Assembly (NCBI GenBank): GCA_027186245.1
Contig: CP114496.1
Location: forward strand, 5,423,501 to 5,487,500
DNA: 64,000 nt
Origin: Coriaria nepalensis
Taxonomy: Eukaryota; Streptophyta; Magnoliopsida; Cucurbitales; Coriariaceae
Direction of reading: 5' to 3'
In this document: positions 1-11,639 of the stretch, in pieces
Position numbering within the stretch: position 1 is the first letter of the stretch
How the letters are laid out: each line of letters starts with the position of its first letter
Made by a program: the position numbers and the translations under genes
The notes under the pieces: generated by a model
The model's database searches: none
The model's input: the letters and a program-made list of their open reading frames with translations, nothing else
What the model was told of the DNA's origin: nothing

Positions 1-140
1 TGAACGAATTCTATTTTCGCACTACAAACACAGGTTTTGGGCATAACTTGCAAATGATCAATGCAAGGAAAGTGTGCATTAGTTTAACCATAAAATCATT
101 TGAATGAGTCATTTCAAGTCAATAACATATTTCAAAGCAA
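1..140. repeat. Partial monomer at the left edge
   Basis: The window opens at phase 3 (tgaacgaatt), so the first monomer lacks only its first two bases. It is a B variant with taaccataaaat, identical in type to the monomers starting at 1703 and 16042. The array continues beyond the left edge. Confidence 0.95.
106..114. promoter_or_regulatory. bZIP-type ATGAGTCAT motif, first of hundreds
   Basis: The positions given mark the first monomer, where the motif reads atgagtcat. Phases 106-114 of most monomers are ATGAGTCAT, an exact match to the yeast GCN4 and AP-1 class recognition core (TGAGTCA). It sits in an 11-bp perfect palindrome, AATGAGTCATT. Variants that destroy it include gaaagag, gatagag, gattgag, gattcat, gaattag and gagttat. 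Whether any protein binds it here is unknown. It is listed as a motif match, not as a demonstrated regulatory site. Confidence 0.4.
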
Positions 141-1702
141 GTTGAACGAATTCTATTTTCGCACTACAAACACAAGTTTTGGGCATAACTTGCACATGGC
201 CAATGCAAGGAAACTGTGCATTAGTTTAATCTTAAAATAATTTGAATGAGTCATTTCACGTCAATAACATATTTCAAAGCAAGTTGAACGAATTCTATTT
301 TCGCACTACAAACACAAATTTTGTGCGTAACTTGCAAATGGTCAATGCAAGGAAAGTGTGCATTAGTTTAGCCTTAAAATCATTTGAATGATTCATTTCA
401 AGTCAATGACATATTGCATAGCAATTTGAACGAATTCTATTTTCGCACTACAAACACAGGTTTTGGGCATAACTTGCACATGGCTATTGCAAGGAAACTG
501 TGCATTAGTTTAATCTTAAAATCATTTGAATGAGTCATTTTAAGTCAATAACATATTTCGAAGCAAGTTGAACGAATTCTATTTTCGCACTACAAACACA
601 GGTTTTGGGCATAACTTGCAAATGATCAATGCAAGGAAAGTGTGCATTAGTTTAACCTTAAAATCATTTGAATGAGTCATTTCAGGTCAATAACTTATTT
701 CAAAGCAAGTTGAACGAATTCTATTTTCACACTACAAACACAGGATTTGGGCATAACTTGCAAATGATCAATGCAAGGAAAGTGTGCATTAGTTTAACCT
801 TAAAATCATTTCAATGAGTCATTTCAGGTCAATAACATATTTCATAGCATATTCAACGAATTCTATTTTCGCACTACAAACACAAGTTTTGGGCATAACT
901 TGCACATGGCCAATGCAAGGAAACTGTGCATTAGTTTAATCTTAAAATCATTTGAAAGAGTCATTTCAAGTCAATAACATATTTCAAAGCAAGTTGAACG
1001 AATTCTATTTTCGCACTACAAACACAGGTTTTGGGCATAACTTGCACATGGCTATTGCAAGGAAACTGTGCATTAGTTTAATCTTAAAATCATTTGAATG
1101 AGTCATTTTAAGTCAATAACATATTTCGAAGCAAGTTGAACGAATTCTATTTTCGCACTACAAACACAGGTTTTGGGCATAACTTGCAAATGATCAATGC
1201 AACGAAAGTGTGCATTAGTTTAGCCTTAAAATCATTTGAATGAGTCATTTTAAGTCAATAATATATTACAAAGCAAGTTGAACGAATTCTATTTTCGCAC
1301 TACAAACACAGGTTTTGGGCATAACTTGCAAATGATCAATGCAAGGAAAGTGTGCATTAGTTTAACCTTAAAATCATTTCAATGAGTCATTTCAGGTCAA
1401 TAACATATTTCATAGCATATTCAACGAATTCTATTTTCGCACTACAAACACAAGTTTTGGGCATAACTTGCACATGGCCAATGCAAGGAAACTGTGCATT
1501 AGTTTAATCTTAAAATCATTTGAAAGAGTCATTTCAAGTCAATAACATATTTCAAAGCAAGTTGAACGAATTCTATTTTCGCACTACAAACACAAGTTTT
1601 GTGCATAACTTGCAAATGGTCAATGCAAGGAAAGTGTGCATTAGTTTAGCCTTAAAATCATTTGAATGAGTCATTTCAAGTCAATAACATATTACAAAGC
1701 AA

Positions 1703-2270
1703 GTTGAACGAATTCTATTTTCGCACTACAAACACAGGTTTTGGGCATAACTTGCAAATGATCAATGCAAGGAAAGTGTGCATTAGTTTAACCATAAAAT
1801 CATTTGAATGAGTCATTTCAAGTCAATAACATATTTCAAAGCAAGTTGAACGAATTCTATTTTCGCACTACAAACACAAGTTTTGGGCATAACTTGCACA
1901 TGGCCAATGCAAGGAAACTGTGCATTAGTTTAATCTTAAAATAATTTGAATGAGTCATTTCAAGTCAATAACATATTTCAAAGCAAGTTGAACGAATTCT
2001 ATTTTCGCACTACAAACACAAATTTTGTGCGTAACTTGCAAATGGTCAATGCAAGGAAAGTGTGCATTAGTTTAGCCTTAAAATCATTTGAATGATTCAT
2101 TTCAAGTCAATGACATATTGCATAGCAATTTGAACGAATTCTATTTTCGCACTAGAAACACAGGTTTTGGGCATAACTTGCACATGGCTATTGCAAGGAA
2201 ACTGTGCATTAGTTTAATCTTAAAATCATTTGAATGAGTCATTTTAAGTCAATAACATATTTCGAAGCAA
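1703..2270. repeat. Four-monomer marker run, copy 2 of 3
   Basis: The markers are the same as in 1-566. The A monomer has a private cactagaaac variant at about 2,153. Just after it, 2271-2554 looks like a two-monomer local duplication: gattcattt with gcatagcaattt, then a second A with ttcgaag. The copy at 16042-17603 lacks it. Confidence 0.9.
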
Positions 2271-2554
2271 GTTGAACGAATTCTATTTTCGCACTACAAA
2301 CACAGGTTTTGGGCATAACTTGCAAATGATCAATGCAAGGAAAGTGTGCATTAGTTTAGCCTTAAAATCATTTGAATGATTCATTTCAAGTCAATGACAT
2401 ATTGCATAGCAATTTGAACGAATTCTATTTTCGCACTACAAACACAGGTTTTGGGCATAACTTGCACATGGCTATTGCAAGGAAACTGTGCATTAGTTTA
2501 ATCTTAAAATCATTTGAATGAGTCATTTTAAGTCAATAACATATTTCGAAGCAA

Positions 2555-3548
2555 GTTGAACGAATTCTATTTTCGCACTACAAACACAGGTTTTGGGCAT
2601 AACTTGCAAATGATCAATGCAAGGAAAGTGTGCATTCGTTTAACCTTAAAATCATTTGAATGAGTCATTTCAGGTCAATAACTTATTTCAAAGCAAGTTG
2701 AACGAATTCTATTTTCACACTACAAACACAGGATTTGGGCATACCTTGCAAATGATCAATGCAACGAAAGTGTGCATTAGTTTAGCCTTAAAATCATTTG
2801 AATGAGTCATTTTAAGTCAATAATATATTACAAAGCAAGTTGAACGAATTCTATTTTCGCACTACAAACACAGGTTTTGGGCATAACTTGCAAATGATCA
2901 ATGCAAGGAAAGTGTGCATTAGTTTAACCTTAAAATCATTTCAATGAGTCATTTCAGGTCAATAACATATTTCATAGCATATTCAACGAATTCTATTTTC
3001 GCACTACAAACACAAGTTTTGGGCATAACTTGCACATGGCCAATGCAAGGAAACTGTGCATTAGTTTAATCTTAAAATCATTTGAATGAGTCATTTCAAG
3101 TCAATAACATATTTCAAAGCAAGTTGAACGAATTCTATTTTCGCACTACAAACACAAATTTTGTGCATAACTTGCAAATGGTCAATGCAAGGAAAGTGTG
3201 CATTAGTTTAGCCTTAAAATCATTTGAATGAGTCATATCAAGTCAATAACATATTACAAAGCAAGTTGAACGAATTCTATTTTCGCACTACAGACACAGG
3301 TTTTGGGCATAACTTGCACATGGCTATTGCAAGGAAACTGTGCATTAGTTTAATCTTAAAATCATTTGAATGAGTCATTTTAAGTCAATAACATATTTCA
3401 AAGCAAGGTGAACGAATTCTATTTTCGCACTACGAAAACAGGTTTTGGGCATAACTTGCACATGGCTATTGCAAGGAAACTGTGCATTACTTTAATCATA
3501 AAATCATTTGAATGAGTCATTTCAAGTCAATAACATATTTCAAAGCAA
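2555..3548. repeat. Seven-monomer segment, source-like copy
   Basis: The order is B with acttattt, E with ttcacac and aataatatattac, B with tttcaatg and catattc, C, D, A with cagacac, and A with aaggtgaacg. It matches 16610-17603 at an offset of 14,055 bp. The last two monomers also match 7240-7523. Confidence 0.88.
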
Positions 3549-4258
3549 GTTGAACGAATTCTATTTTCGCACTACAAACACAGGTTTTAGGCATAACTTG
3601 CACATGGCTATTGCAAGGAAACTGTGCATTAGTTTAATCTTTAAATCATTTGAATGAGTCATTTCAAGTCAATAACATATTTCAAAGCAAGTTGAACGAA
3701 TTCTATTTTCGAACTACAAACACAGGTTTTGGGCATAACTTGCAAATGATCAATGCAAGGAAAGTGTGCATTAGTTTAACCTTAAAATCATTTGAATGAG
3801 TCATTTCAGGTCAATAACTTATTTCAAAGCAAGTTGAACGAATTCTATTTTCACACTACAAACACAGGATTTGGGCATACCTTGCAAATGATCAATGCAA
3901 CGAAAGTGTGCATTAGTTTAGCCTTAAAATCATTTGAATGAGTCATTTTAAGTCAATAATATATTACAAAGCAAGTTGAACGAATTCTATATTCGCATTA
4001 CAAACACAGGTTTTGGGCATAACTTGCACATGGCTATTGCAAGGAAACTGTGCATTAGTTTAATCTTAAAATCATTTGAATGAGTCATTTCAAGTCAATA
4101 ACATATTTCAAAGTAAGTTGAACGAATTCTATTTTCGCACTACAAACACAGGTTTTGGGCATAACTTGCAAATGATCAATGCAAGGAAAGTGTGCATTAG
4201 TTTAACCTTAAAATTATTTGAATGAGTCATTTCAGGTCAATAACATATTTCATAGCAT
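3265..4258. repeat. Seven-monomer duplication at offset 3,975 bp, left copy
   Basis: The order is A (cagacac), A (aaggtg), A (ttttaggcat, tctttaaatc), B (acttattt), E (ttcacac), A (cgcattac) and B (aaaattatttg). The same order is at 7240-8233. The offset is 28 monomers minus one base, the missing base being the 141-bp monomer at 6957. Confidence 0.9.
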
Positions 4259-4826
4259 ATTCAACGAATTCTATTTTCGCACTACAAACATAGGTTTTGG
4301 GCATAACTTGCACATGGCTATTGCAAGGAAACTGTGCATTACTTTAATCTTAAAATCATTTGAATGAGTCATTTCAAGTCAATAACATATTTCAAAGCAA
4401 GTTGAACGAATTCTATTTTCGCACTACAAACACAAATTTTGTGCATAACTTGCAAATGGTCAATGCAAGGAAAGTGTGCATTAGTTTAGCCTTAAAATCA
4501 TTTGAATGAGTCATTTCAAGTCAATAACATATTACAAAGCAAGTTGAATGAATTCTATTTTCGCACTACAAACACAGGTTTTGGGCATAACTTGCACATG
4601 GCTATTGCAAGGAAACTGTGCTTTAGTTTAATCTTAAAATCATTTGAATGAGTCATTTTAAGTCAATAACATATTTCAAAGCAAGTTGAACGAATTCTAT
4701 TTTCGCATTACAAACACAGGTTTTGGGCATAACTTGCACATGGCTATTGCAAGGAAACTGTGCATTAGTTTAATCTTAAAATCATTTGAATGAGTCATTT
4801 CAAGTCTATAACATATTTCAAAGTAA
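4117..4826. repeat. 710-bp five-monomer HOR, cluster 1 copy 1
   Basis: B (aaaattatttg), A in the C position (cataggtt), D, A (gaatgaattc, gtgctttag) and A (cgcattac). The first tandem copy of the B-C-D-A-A unit. Confidence 0.88.
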
Positions 4827-5536
4827 GTTGAACGAATTCTATTTTCGCACTACAAACACAGGTTTTGGGCATAACTTGCAAATGATCAATGCAAGGAAAG
4901 TGTGCATTAGTTTAACCTTAAAATTATTTGAATGAGTCATTTCAGGTCAATAACATATTTCATAGCATATTCAACGAATTCTATTTTCGCACTACAAACA
5001 CAAGTTTTGGGCATAACTTGCACATGGCCAATGCAAGGAAACTGTGCATTAGTTTAATCTTAAAATCATTTGAATGAGTCATTTCAAGTCAATAACATAT
5101 TTCAAAGCAAGTTGAACGAATTCTATTTTCGCACTACAAACACAAATTTTGTGCATAACTTGCAAATGGTCATTGCAAGGAAAGTGTGCATTAGTTTAGC
5201 CTTAAAATCATTTGAATGAGTCATTTCAAGTCAATAACATATTACAAAGCAAGTTGAATGAATTCTATTTTCGCACTACAAACACAGGTTTTGGGCATAA
5301 CTTGCACATGGCTATTGCAACGAAACTGTGCTTTAGTTTAATCTTAAAATCATTTGAATGAGTCATTTTAAGTCAATAACATATTTCAAAGCAAGTTGAA
5401 CGAATTCTATTTTCGCATTACAAACACAGGTTTTGGGCATAACTTGCACATGGCTATTGCAAGGAAACTGTGCATTAGTTTAATCTTAAAATCATTTGAA
5501 TGAGTCATTTCAAGTCAATAACATATTTCAAAGTAA
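4827..5536. repeat. 710-bp five-monomer HOR, cluster 1 copy 2
   Basis: B (aaaattatttg), C, D, A (gaatgaattc, gtgctttag, tgcaacg) and A (cgcattac), directly after copy 1 in the same register. Confidence 0.9.
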
Positions 5537-5962
5537 GTTGAACGAATTCTATTTTCGCACTACAAACACAGGTTTTGGGCATAACTTGCAAATGATCAAT
5601 GCAAGGAAAGTGTGCATTAGTTTAACCTTAAAATTATTTGAATGAGTCATTTCAGGTCAATAACATATTTCATAGCATATTCAACGAATTCTATTTTCGC
5701 AAGACAAACACAAGTTTTGGGCATAACTTGCACATGGCCAATGCAAGGAAACTGTGCATTAGTTTAATCTTAAAATCATTTGAATGAGTCATTTCAAGTC
5801 AATAACATATTTCAAAACAAGTGGAACGAATTCTATTTTCGCACTACAAACACAAATATTGTGCATAACTTGCAAATGGTCAATGCAAGGAAAGTGTGCA
5901 TTAGTTTAGCCTTAAAATCATTTGAATGAGTTATTTCAAGTCAATAACATATTGCAAAGCAA
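5537..5962. repeat. Five-monomer HOR, cluster 1 partial copy 3
   Basis: Only B (aaaattatttg), C (cgcaagac) and D (aatattgtgc) of the unit are present before the order changes. Confidence 0.85.
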
Positions 5963-6388
5963 TTTGAACGAATTCTATTTTCGCACTACAAACACAGGTT
6001 TTGGGCATAACTTGCACATGGCCAATGCAAGGAAACTGTGCATTAGTTTAATCTTAAAATCATTTGAATGAGTCATTTCAAGTCAATAACATATTTCAAA
6101 GCAAGTTGAACGAATTCTATTTTCGCACTACAAACACAAATTTTGTGCATAACTTGCAAATGGTCAATGCAAGGAAAGTGTGCATTAGTTTAGCCTTAAA
6201 ATCATTTGAATGAGTCATTTCAAGTCAATAACATATTACAAAGCAAGTTGAACGAATTCTATTTTCGCACTACAAACACAGGTTTTGGGCATAACTTGCA
6301 CATGGCTATTGCAAGGAAACTGTGCATTAGTTTAATCTTAAAATCATTTGAATGAGTCATTTTAAGTCAATAACATATTTCAAAGCAA

Positions 6389-7239
6389 GTTGAACGAATT
6401 CTATTTTCGCACTACAAACACAGGTTTTGGGCATAACTTGCACATGGCTATTGCAAGGAAACTGTGCATTACTTTAATCTTAAAATCATTTGAATGAGTC
6501 ATTTCAAGTCAATAACATATTTCAAAGCAAGTTGAACGAATTCTATTTTCGCACTACAAACACAGGTTTTGGGCCTAACTTGCACATGGCTATTGCAAGG
6601 AAACTGTGCATTAGTTTAATCTTAAAATCATTTGAATGAGTCATTTTAAGTCAATAACATATTTCAAAGCAAGTTGAACGAATTCTATTTTCGCACTACA
6701 AACACAGGTTTTGGGCATAACTTGCACATGGCTATTGCAAGGAAACTGTGCATTAGTTTAATCTTAAAATCATTTGAATGAGTCATTTCAAGTCAATAAC
6801 ATATTTCAAAGCAAGTTGAACGAATTCTATTTTCGCACTACAAACACAGGTTTTGGGCATAACTTGCAAATGATCAATGCAAGGAAAGTGTGCATTAGTT
6901 TAACCTTAAAATCATTTCAATGAGTCATTTCAGGTCAATAACATATTTCATAGCATATTCAACGAATTCTATTTTCGCACTACAAACACAAGTTTTGGGC
7001 ATAACTTGCACATGGCCAATGCAAGAAACTGTGCATTAGTTTAATCTTAAAATCATTTGAATGAGTCATTTCAAGTCAATAACATATTTCAAAGCAAGTT
7101 GAACGAATTCTATTTTCGCACTACAAACACAGGTTTTGGGCATAACTTGCACATGGCTATTGCAAGGAAACTGTGCATTAGTTTAATCTTAAAATCATTT
7201 GAATGAGTCATTTCAAGTCAATAACATATTACAAAGCAA
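6389..7239. repeat. Six-monomer duplication at offset 3,549 bp, left copy
   Basis: A (actttaatc), A (gggcctaac), A, B (tttcaatg, catattc), C (141 bp) and A. Repeated at 9938-10788. Confidence 0.88.
6957..7097. repeat. 141-bp C monomer (deletion lineage 1)
   Basis: One G is missing at phases 69-70 (gcaagaaact instead of gcaaggaaact). The same deletion is at 10506-10646, 11499-11639, 18882-19022 and 21721-21861, so these five descend from one event spread by duplication. Confidence 0.93.
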
Positions 7240-8233
7240 GTTGAACGAATTCTATTTTCGCACTACAGACACAGGTTTTGGGCATAACTTGCACATGGCT
7301 ATTGCAAGGAAACTGTGCATTAGTTTAATCTTAAAATCATTTGAATGAGTCATTTTAAGTCAATAACATATTTCAAAGCAAGGTGAACGAATTCTATTTT
7401 CGCACTACGAACACAGGTTTTGGGCATAACTTGCACATGGCTATTGCAAGGAAACTGTGCATTACTTTAATCATAAAATCATTTGAATGAGTCATTTCAA
7501 GTCAATAACATATTTCAAAGCAAGTTGAACGAATTCTATTTTCGCACTACAAACACAGGTTTTAGGCATAACTTGCACATGGCTATTGCAAGGAAACTGT
7601 GCATTAGTTTAATCTTTAAATCATTTGAATGAGTCATTTCAAGTCAATAACATATTTCAAAGCAAGTTGAACGAATTCTATTTTCGCACTACAAACACAG
7701 GTTTTGGGCATAACTTGCAAATGATCAATGCAAGGAAAGTGTGCATTAGTTTAACCTTAAAATCATTTGAATGAGTCATTTCAGGTCAATAACTTATTTC
7801 AAAGCAAGTTGAACGAATTCTATTTTCACACTACAAACACAGGATTTGGGCATACCTTGCAAATGATCAATGCAACGAAAGTGTGCATTAGTTTAGCCTT
7901 AAAATCATTTGAATGAGTCATTTTAAGTCAATAATATATTACAAAGCAAGTTGAACGAATTCTATTTTCGCATTACAAACACAGGTTTTGGGCATAACTT
8001 GCACATGGCTATTGCAAGGAAACTGTGCATTAGTTTAATCTTAAAATCATTTGAATGAGTCATTTCAAGTCAATAACATATTTCAAAGTAAGTTGAACGA
8101 ATTCTATTTTCGCACTACAAACACAGGTTTTGGGCATAACTTGCAAATGATCAATGCAAGGAAAGTGTGCATTAGTTTAACCTTAAAATTATTTGAATGA
8201 GTCATTTCAGGTCAATAACATATTTCATAGCAT
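7240..8233. repeat. Seven-monomer duplication at offset 3,975 bp, right copy
   Basis: Same order and private variants as 3265-4258. After the last shared B the copies diverge, with A on the left and C on the right. Confidence 0.9.
7808..7949. repeat. Type E monomer, exemplar
   Basis: Type E is marked by aggatttggg (34-43), cataccttgc (44-53), the loop aatgatcaa, tgcaacg, tagcctt and cattttaagtc. In the 5' third of the window it is often linked to ttcacac (G-to-A at the second CpG) and to aataatatattac. The tgcaacg change breaks the outermost pair of the inverted repeat at phases 49/69. A later E subtype has aacttgcaattgatc and gtgcactag. Confidence 0.9.
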
Positions 8234-8801
8234 ATTCAACGAATTCTATTTTCGCACTACAAACACAAGTTTTGGGCATAACTTGCACATGGCCAATGCA
8301 AGGAAACTGTGCATTAGTTTAATCTTAAAATCATTTGAATGAGTCATTTCAAGTCAATAACATATTTCAAAGCAAGTTGAACGAATTCTATTTTCGCACT
8401 ACAAACACAAATTTTGTGCATAACTTGCAAATGGTCAATGCAAGGAAAGTGTGCATTAGTTTAGCCTTAAAATCATTTGAATGAGTCATTTCAAGTCAAT
8501 AACATATTACAAAGCAAGTTGAATGAATTCTATTTTCGCACTACAAACACAGGTTTTGGGCATAACTTGCACATGGCTATTGCAAGGAAACTGTGCTTTA
8601 GTTTAATCTTAAAATCATTTGAATGAGTCATTTTAAGTCAATAACATATTTCAAAGCAAGTTGAACGAATTCTATTTTCGCATTACAAACACAGGTTTTG
8701 GGCATAACTTGCACATGGCTATTGCAAGGAAACTGTGCATTAGTTTAATCTTAAAATCATTTGAATGAGTCATTTCAAGTCAATAACATATTTCAAAGTA
8801 A
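8092..8801. repeat. 710-bp five-monomer HOR, cluster 2 copy 1
   Basis: B (aaaattatttg), C, D, A (gaatgaattc, gtgctttag) and A (cgcattac), the same unit as at 4827-5536. Confidence 0.9.
8376..8517. repeat. Type D monomer, exemplar
   Basis: Type D carries caaattttgtgc (or caagttttgtgc) at phases 33-44, the loop aatggtcaa, aaagtg, tagcctt at 88-93 and usually aacatattac or aacatatttc near the 3' end. It commonly follows a C monomer. Subtypes recur with gtgcgtaac, gtggataac, or gattgag in place of gaatgag. Confidence 0.9.
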
Positions 8802-9369
8802 GTTGAACGAATTCTATTTTCGCACTACAAACACAGGTTTTGGGCATAACTTGCAAATGATCAATGCAAGGAAAGTGTGCATTAGTTTAACCTTAAAATT
8901 ATTTGAATGAGTCATTTCAGGTCAATAACATATTTCATAGCATATTCAACGAATTCTATTTTCGCAAGACAAACACAAGTTTTGGGCATAACTTGCACAT
9001 GGCCAATGCAAGGAAACTGTGCATTAGTTTAATCTTAAAATCATTTGAATGAGTCATTTCAAGTCAATAACATATTTCAAAGCAAGTTGAACGAATTCTA
9101 TTTTCGCACTATAAACACAGGTTTTGGGCCTAACTTGCACATGGCTATTGCAAGGAAACTGTGCATTAGTTTAATCTTAAAATCATTTGAATGAGTCATT
9201 TTAAGTCAATAACATATTTCAAAGCAAGTTGAACGAATTCTATTTTCGCATTACAAACACAGGTTTTGGGCATAACTTGCACATGGCTATTGCAAGGAAA
9301 CTGTGCATTAGTTTAATCTTAAAATCATTTGAATGAGTCATTTCAAGTCAATAACATATTTCAAAGTAA
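8802..9369. repeat. Five-monomer HOR, four-monomer form
   Basis: B (aaaattatttg), C (cgcaagac), A (cactataaac, gggcctaac) and A (cgcattac). The D monomer is missing, giving 568 bp. The same B, C (cgcaagac) then restarts at 9370. Confidence 0.87.
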
Positions 9370-9795
9370 GTTGAACGAATTCTATTTTCGCACTACAAAC
9401 ACAGGTTTTGGGCATAACTTGCAAATGATCAATGCAAGGAAAGTGTGCATTAGTTTAACCTTAAAATTATTTGAATGAGTCATTTCAGGTCAATAACATA
9501 TTTCATAGCATATTCAACGAATTCTATTTTCGCAAGACAAACACAAGTTTTGGGCATAACTTGCACATGGCCAATGCAAGGAAACTGTGCATTAGTTTAA
9601 TCTTAAAATCATTTGAATGAGTCATTTCAAGTCAATAACATATTTCAAAACAAGTTGAACGAATTCTATTTTCGCACTACAAACACAAATATTGTGCATA
9701 ACTTGCAAATGGTCAATGCAAGGAAAGTCTGCATTAGTTTAGCCTTAAAATCATTTGAATGAGTTATTTCAAGTCAATAACATATTGCAAAGCAA
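9370..9795. repeat. Five-monomer HOR, cluster 2 terminal partial copy
   Basis: B, C (cgcaagac) and D (aatattgtgc), matching 5537-5962 in order and markers. Confidence 0.85.
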
Positions 9796-9937
9796 TTTGA
9801 ACGAATTCTATTTTCGCACTACAAACACAGGTTTTGGGCATAACTTGCACATGGCTATTGCAAGGAAACTGTGCATTAGTTTAATCTTAAAACCATTTCA
9901 ATGAGTCATTTCAAGTCAATAACATATTTCAAAGCAA

Positions 9938-10788
9938 GTTGAACGAATTCTATTTTCGCACTACAAACACAGGTTTTGGGCATAACTTGCACATGGCTAT
10001 TGCAAGGAAACTGTGCATTACTTTAATCTTAAAATCATTTGAATGAGTCATTTCAAGTCAATAACATATTTCAAAGCAAGTTGAACGAATTCTATTTTCG
10101 CACTATAAACACAGGTTTTGGGCCTAACTTGCACATGGCTATTGCAAGGAAACTGTGCATTAGTTTAATCTTAAAATCATTTGAATGAGTCATTTTAAGT
10201 CAATAACATATTTCAAAGCAAGTTGAACGAATTCTATTTTCGCACTACAAACACAGGTTTTGGGCATAACTTGCACATGGCTATTGCAAGGAAACTGTGC
10301 ATTAGTTTAATCTTAAAATCATTTGAATGAGTCATTTCAAGTCAATAACATATTTCAAAGCAAGTTGAACGAATTCTATTTTCGCACTACAAACACAGGT
10401 TTTGGGCATAACTTGCAAATGATCAATGCAAGGAAAGTGTGCATTAGTTTAACCTTAAAATCATTTCAATGAGTCATTTCAGGTCAATAACATATTTCAT
10501 AGCATATTCAACGAATTCTATTTTTGCACTACAAACACAAGTTTTGGGCATAACTTGCACATGGCCAATGCAAGAAACTGTGCATTAGTTTAATCTTAAA
10601 ATCATTTGAATGAGTCATTTCAAGTCAATAACATATTTCAAAGCAAGTTGAACGAATTCTATTTTCGCACTACAAACACAGGTTTTGGGCATAACTTGCA
10701 CATGGCTATTGCAAGGAAACTGTGCATTAGTTTAATCTTAAAATCATTTGAATGAGTCATTTTAAGTCAATAACATATTTCAAAGCAA
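9938..10788. repeat. Six-monomer duplication at offset 3,549 bp, right copy
   Basis: Same order as 6389-7239, including the one-base deletion in C. Private changes are cactataaac at about 10,101 and tttttgcac at about 10,520. Confidence 0.88.
10506..10646. repeat. 141-bp C monomer (deletion lineage 1)
   Basis: Same missing G as at 6957. Also carries tttttgcac (C-to-T at the second CpG). Confidence 0.92.
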
Positions 10789-11498
10789 GTTGAACGAATT
10801 CTATTTTCGCACTACAAACACAGGTTTTGGGCATAACTTGCACATGGCTATTGCAAGGAAACTGTGCATTAGTTTAATCTTAAAATCATTTGAATGAGTC
10901 ATTTCAAGTCAATAACATATTTCAAAGCAAGTTGAACGAATTCTATTTTCGCACTACAAACACAGGTTTTGGGCATAACTTGCAAATGATCAATGCAAGG
11001 AAAGTGTGCATTAATTTAACGTTAAAATCATTTCAATGAGTCATTTCAGGTCAATAACATATTTCGTAGCATATTCAACGAATTCTATTTTCGCACTACA
11101 AACACAAGTTTTGGGCATAACTTGCACATGGCCAATGCAAGGAAACTGTGCATTAGTTTAATCTTAAAATCATTTGAATGAGTCATTTCAAGTCAATAAC
11201 ATATTTCAAAGCAAGTTGAACGAATTCTATTTTCGCACTACAAACACAGGTTTTGGGCATAACTTGCAAATGATCAATGCAAGGAAAGTGTGCATTAGTT
11301 TAACCTTAAAATCATTTCAATGAGTCATTTCAGGTCAATAACATATTTCATAGCATATTCAACGAATTCTATTTTTGCACTACAAACACAGGTTTTGGGC
11401 ATAACTTGCAAATGATCAATGCAATGAAAGTGTGCATTAGTTTAACCTTAAAATCATTTCAATGAGTCATTTCAGGTCAATAACATATTTCATAGCAT

Positions 11499-11639
11499 AT
11501 TCAACGAATTCTATTTTCGCACTACAAACACAAGTTTTGGGCATAACTTGCACATGGCCAATGCAAGAAACTGTGCATTAGTTTAATTTTAAAATCATTT
11601 GAATGAGTCATTTCAAGTCAATAACATATTTCAAAGCAA
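11499..11639. repeat. 141-bp C monomer (deletion lineage 1)
   Basis: Same missing G. Also carries taattttaaaatc in place of taatcttaaaatc. Confidence 0.92.

Larger units (their letters stand above)
1..566. repeat. Four-monomer marker run, copy 1 of 3
   Basis: The order is B (taaccataaaat), C (aaaataatttg), D (gtgcgtaac, gattcattt, gcatagcaattt) and A (cattttaagtc, ttcgaagcaag). The aaaataatttg marker lies at 231 here and at 1935 in copy 2, a distance of 1,704 bp (12 monomers). The third copy is at 16042. Confidence 0.9.
1..4116. repeat. Block 1: mixed A-E monomers
   Basis: This block holds 29 monomers (the first lacking two bases) of types A, B, C, D and E in irregular order with frequent B, C, D, A successions. 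Marker variants include taaccataaaat, aaaataatttg, gtgcgtaac, gattcattt with gcatagcaattt, cagacacagg and aaggtgaacg. They appear more than once and show that parts of this block are copies of each other and of 16042-17603. No gene or inserted element is present. Confidence 0.9.
4117..9795. repeat. Block 2: five-monomer higher-order repeat region
   Basis: This block is dominated by a B-C-D-A-A succession (5 x 142 = 710 bp) in two clusters. It also contains an A-rich stretch, the first 141-bp monomer (6957-7097) and the second copy of the cagacac-to-E-to-cattac segment at 7240-8233. The marker cgcaagac occurs at 5699, 8964 and 9532. It places an offset of 3,265 bp between the clusters and 568 bp (four monomers) inside the second. 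Confidence 0.88.

Noticed and set aside
34..43. Telomere-like or G-quadruplex motif at aggttttggg
   Set aside because: Only one GG and one GGG run occur per 142 bp and they do not form tandem telomeric units or a four-run quadruplex.
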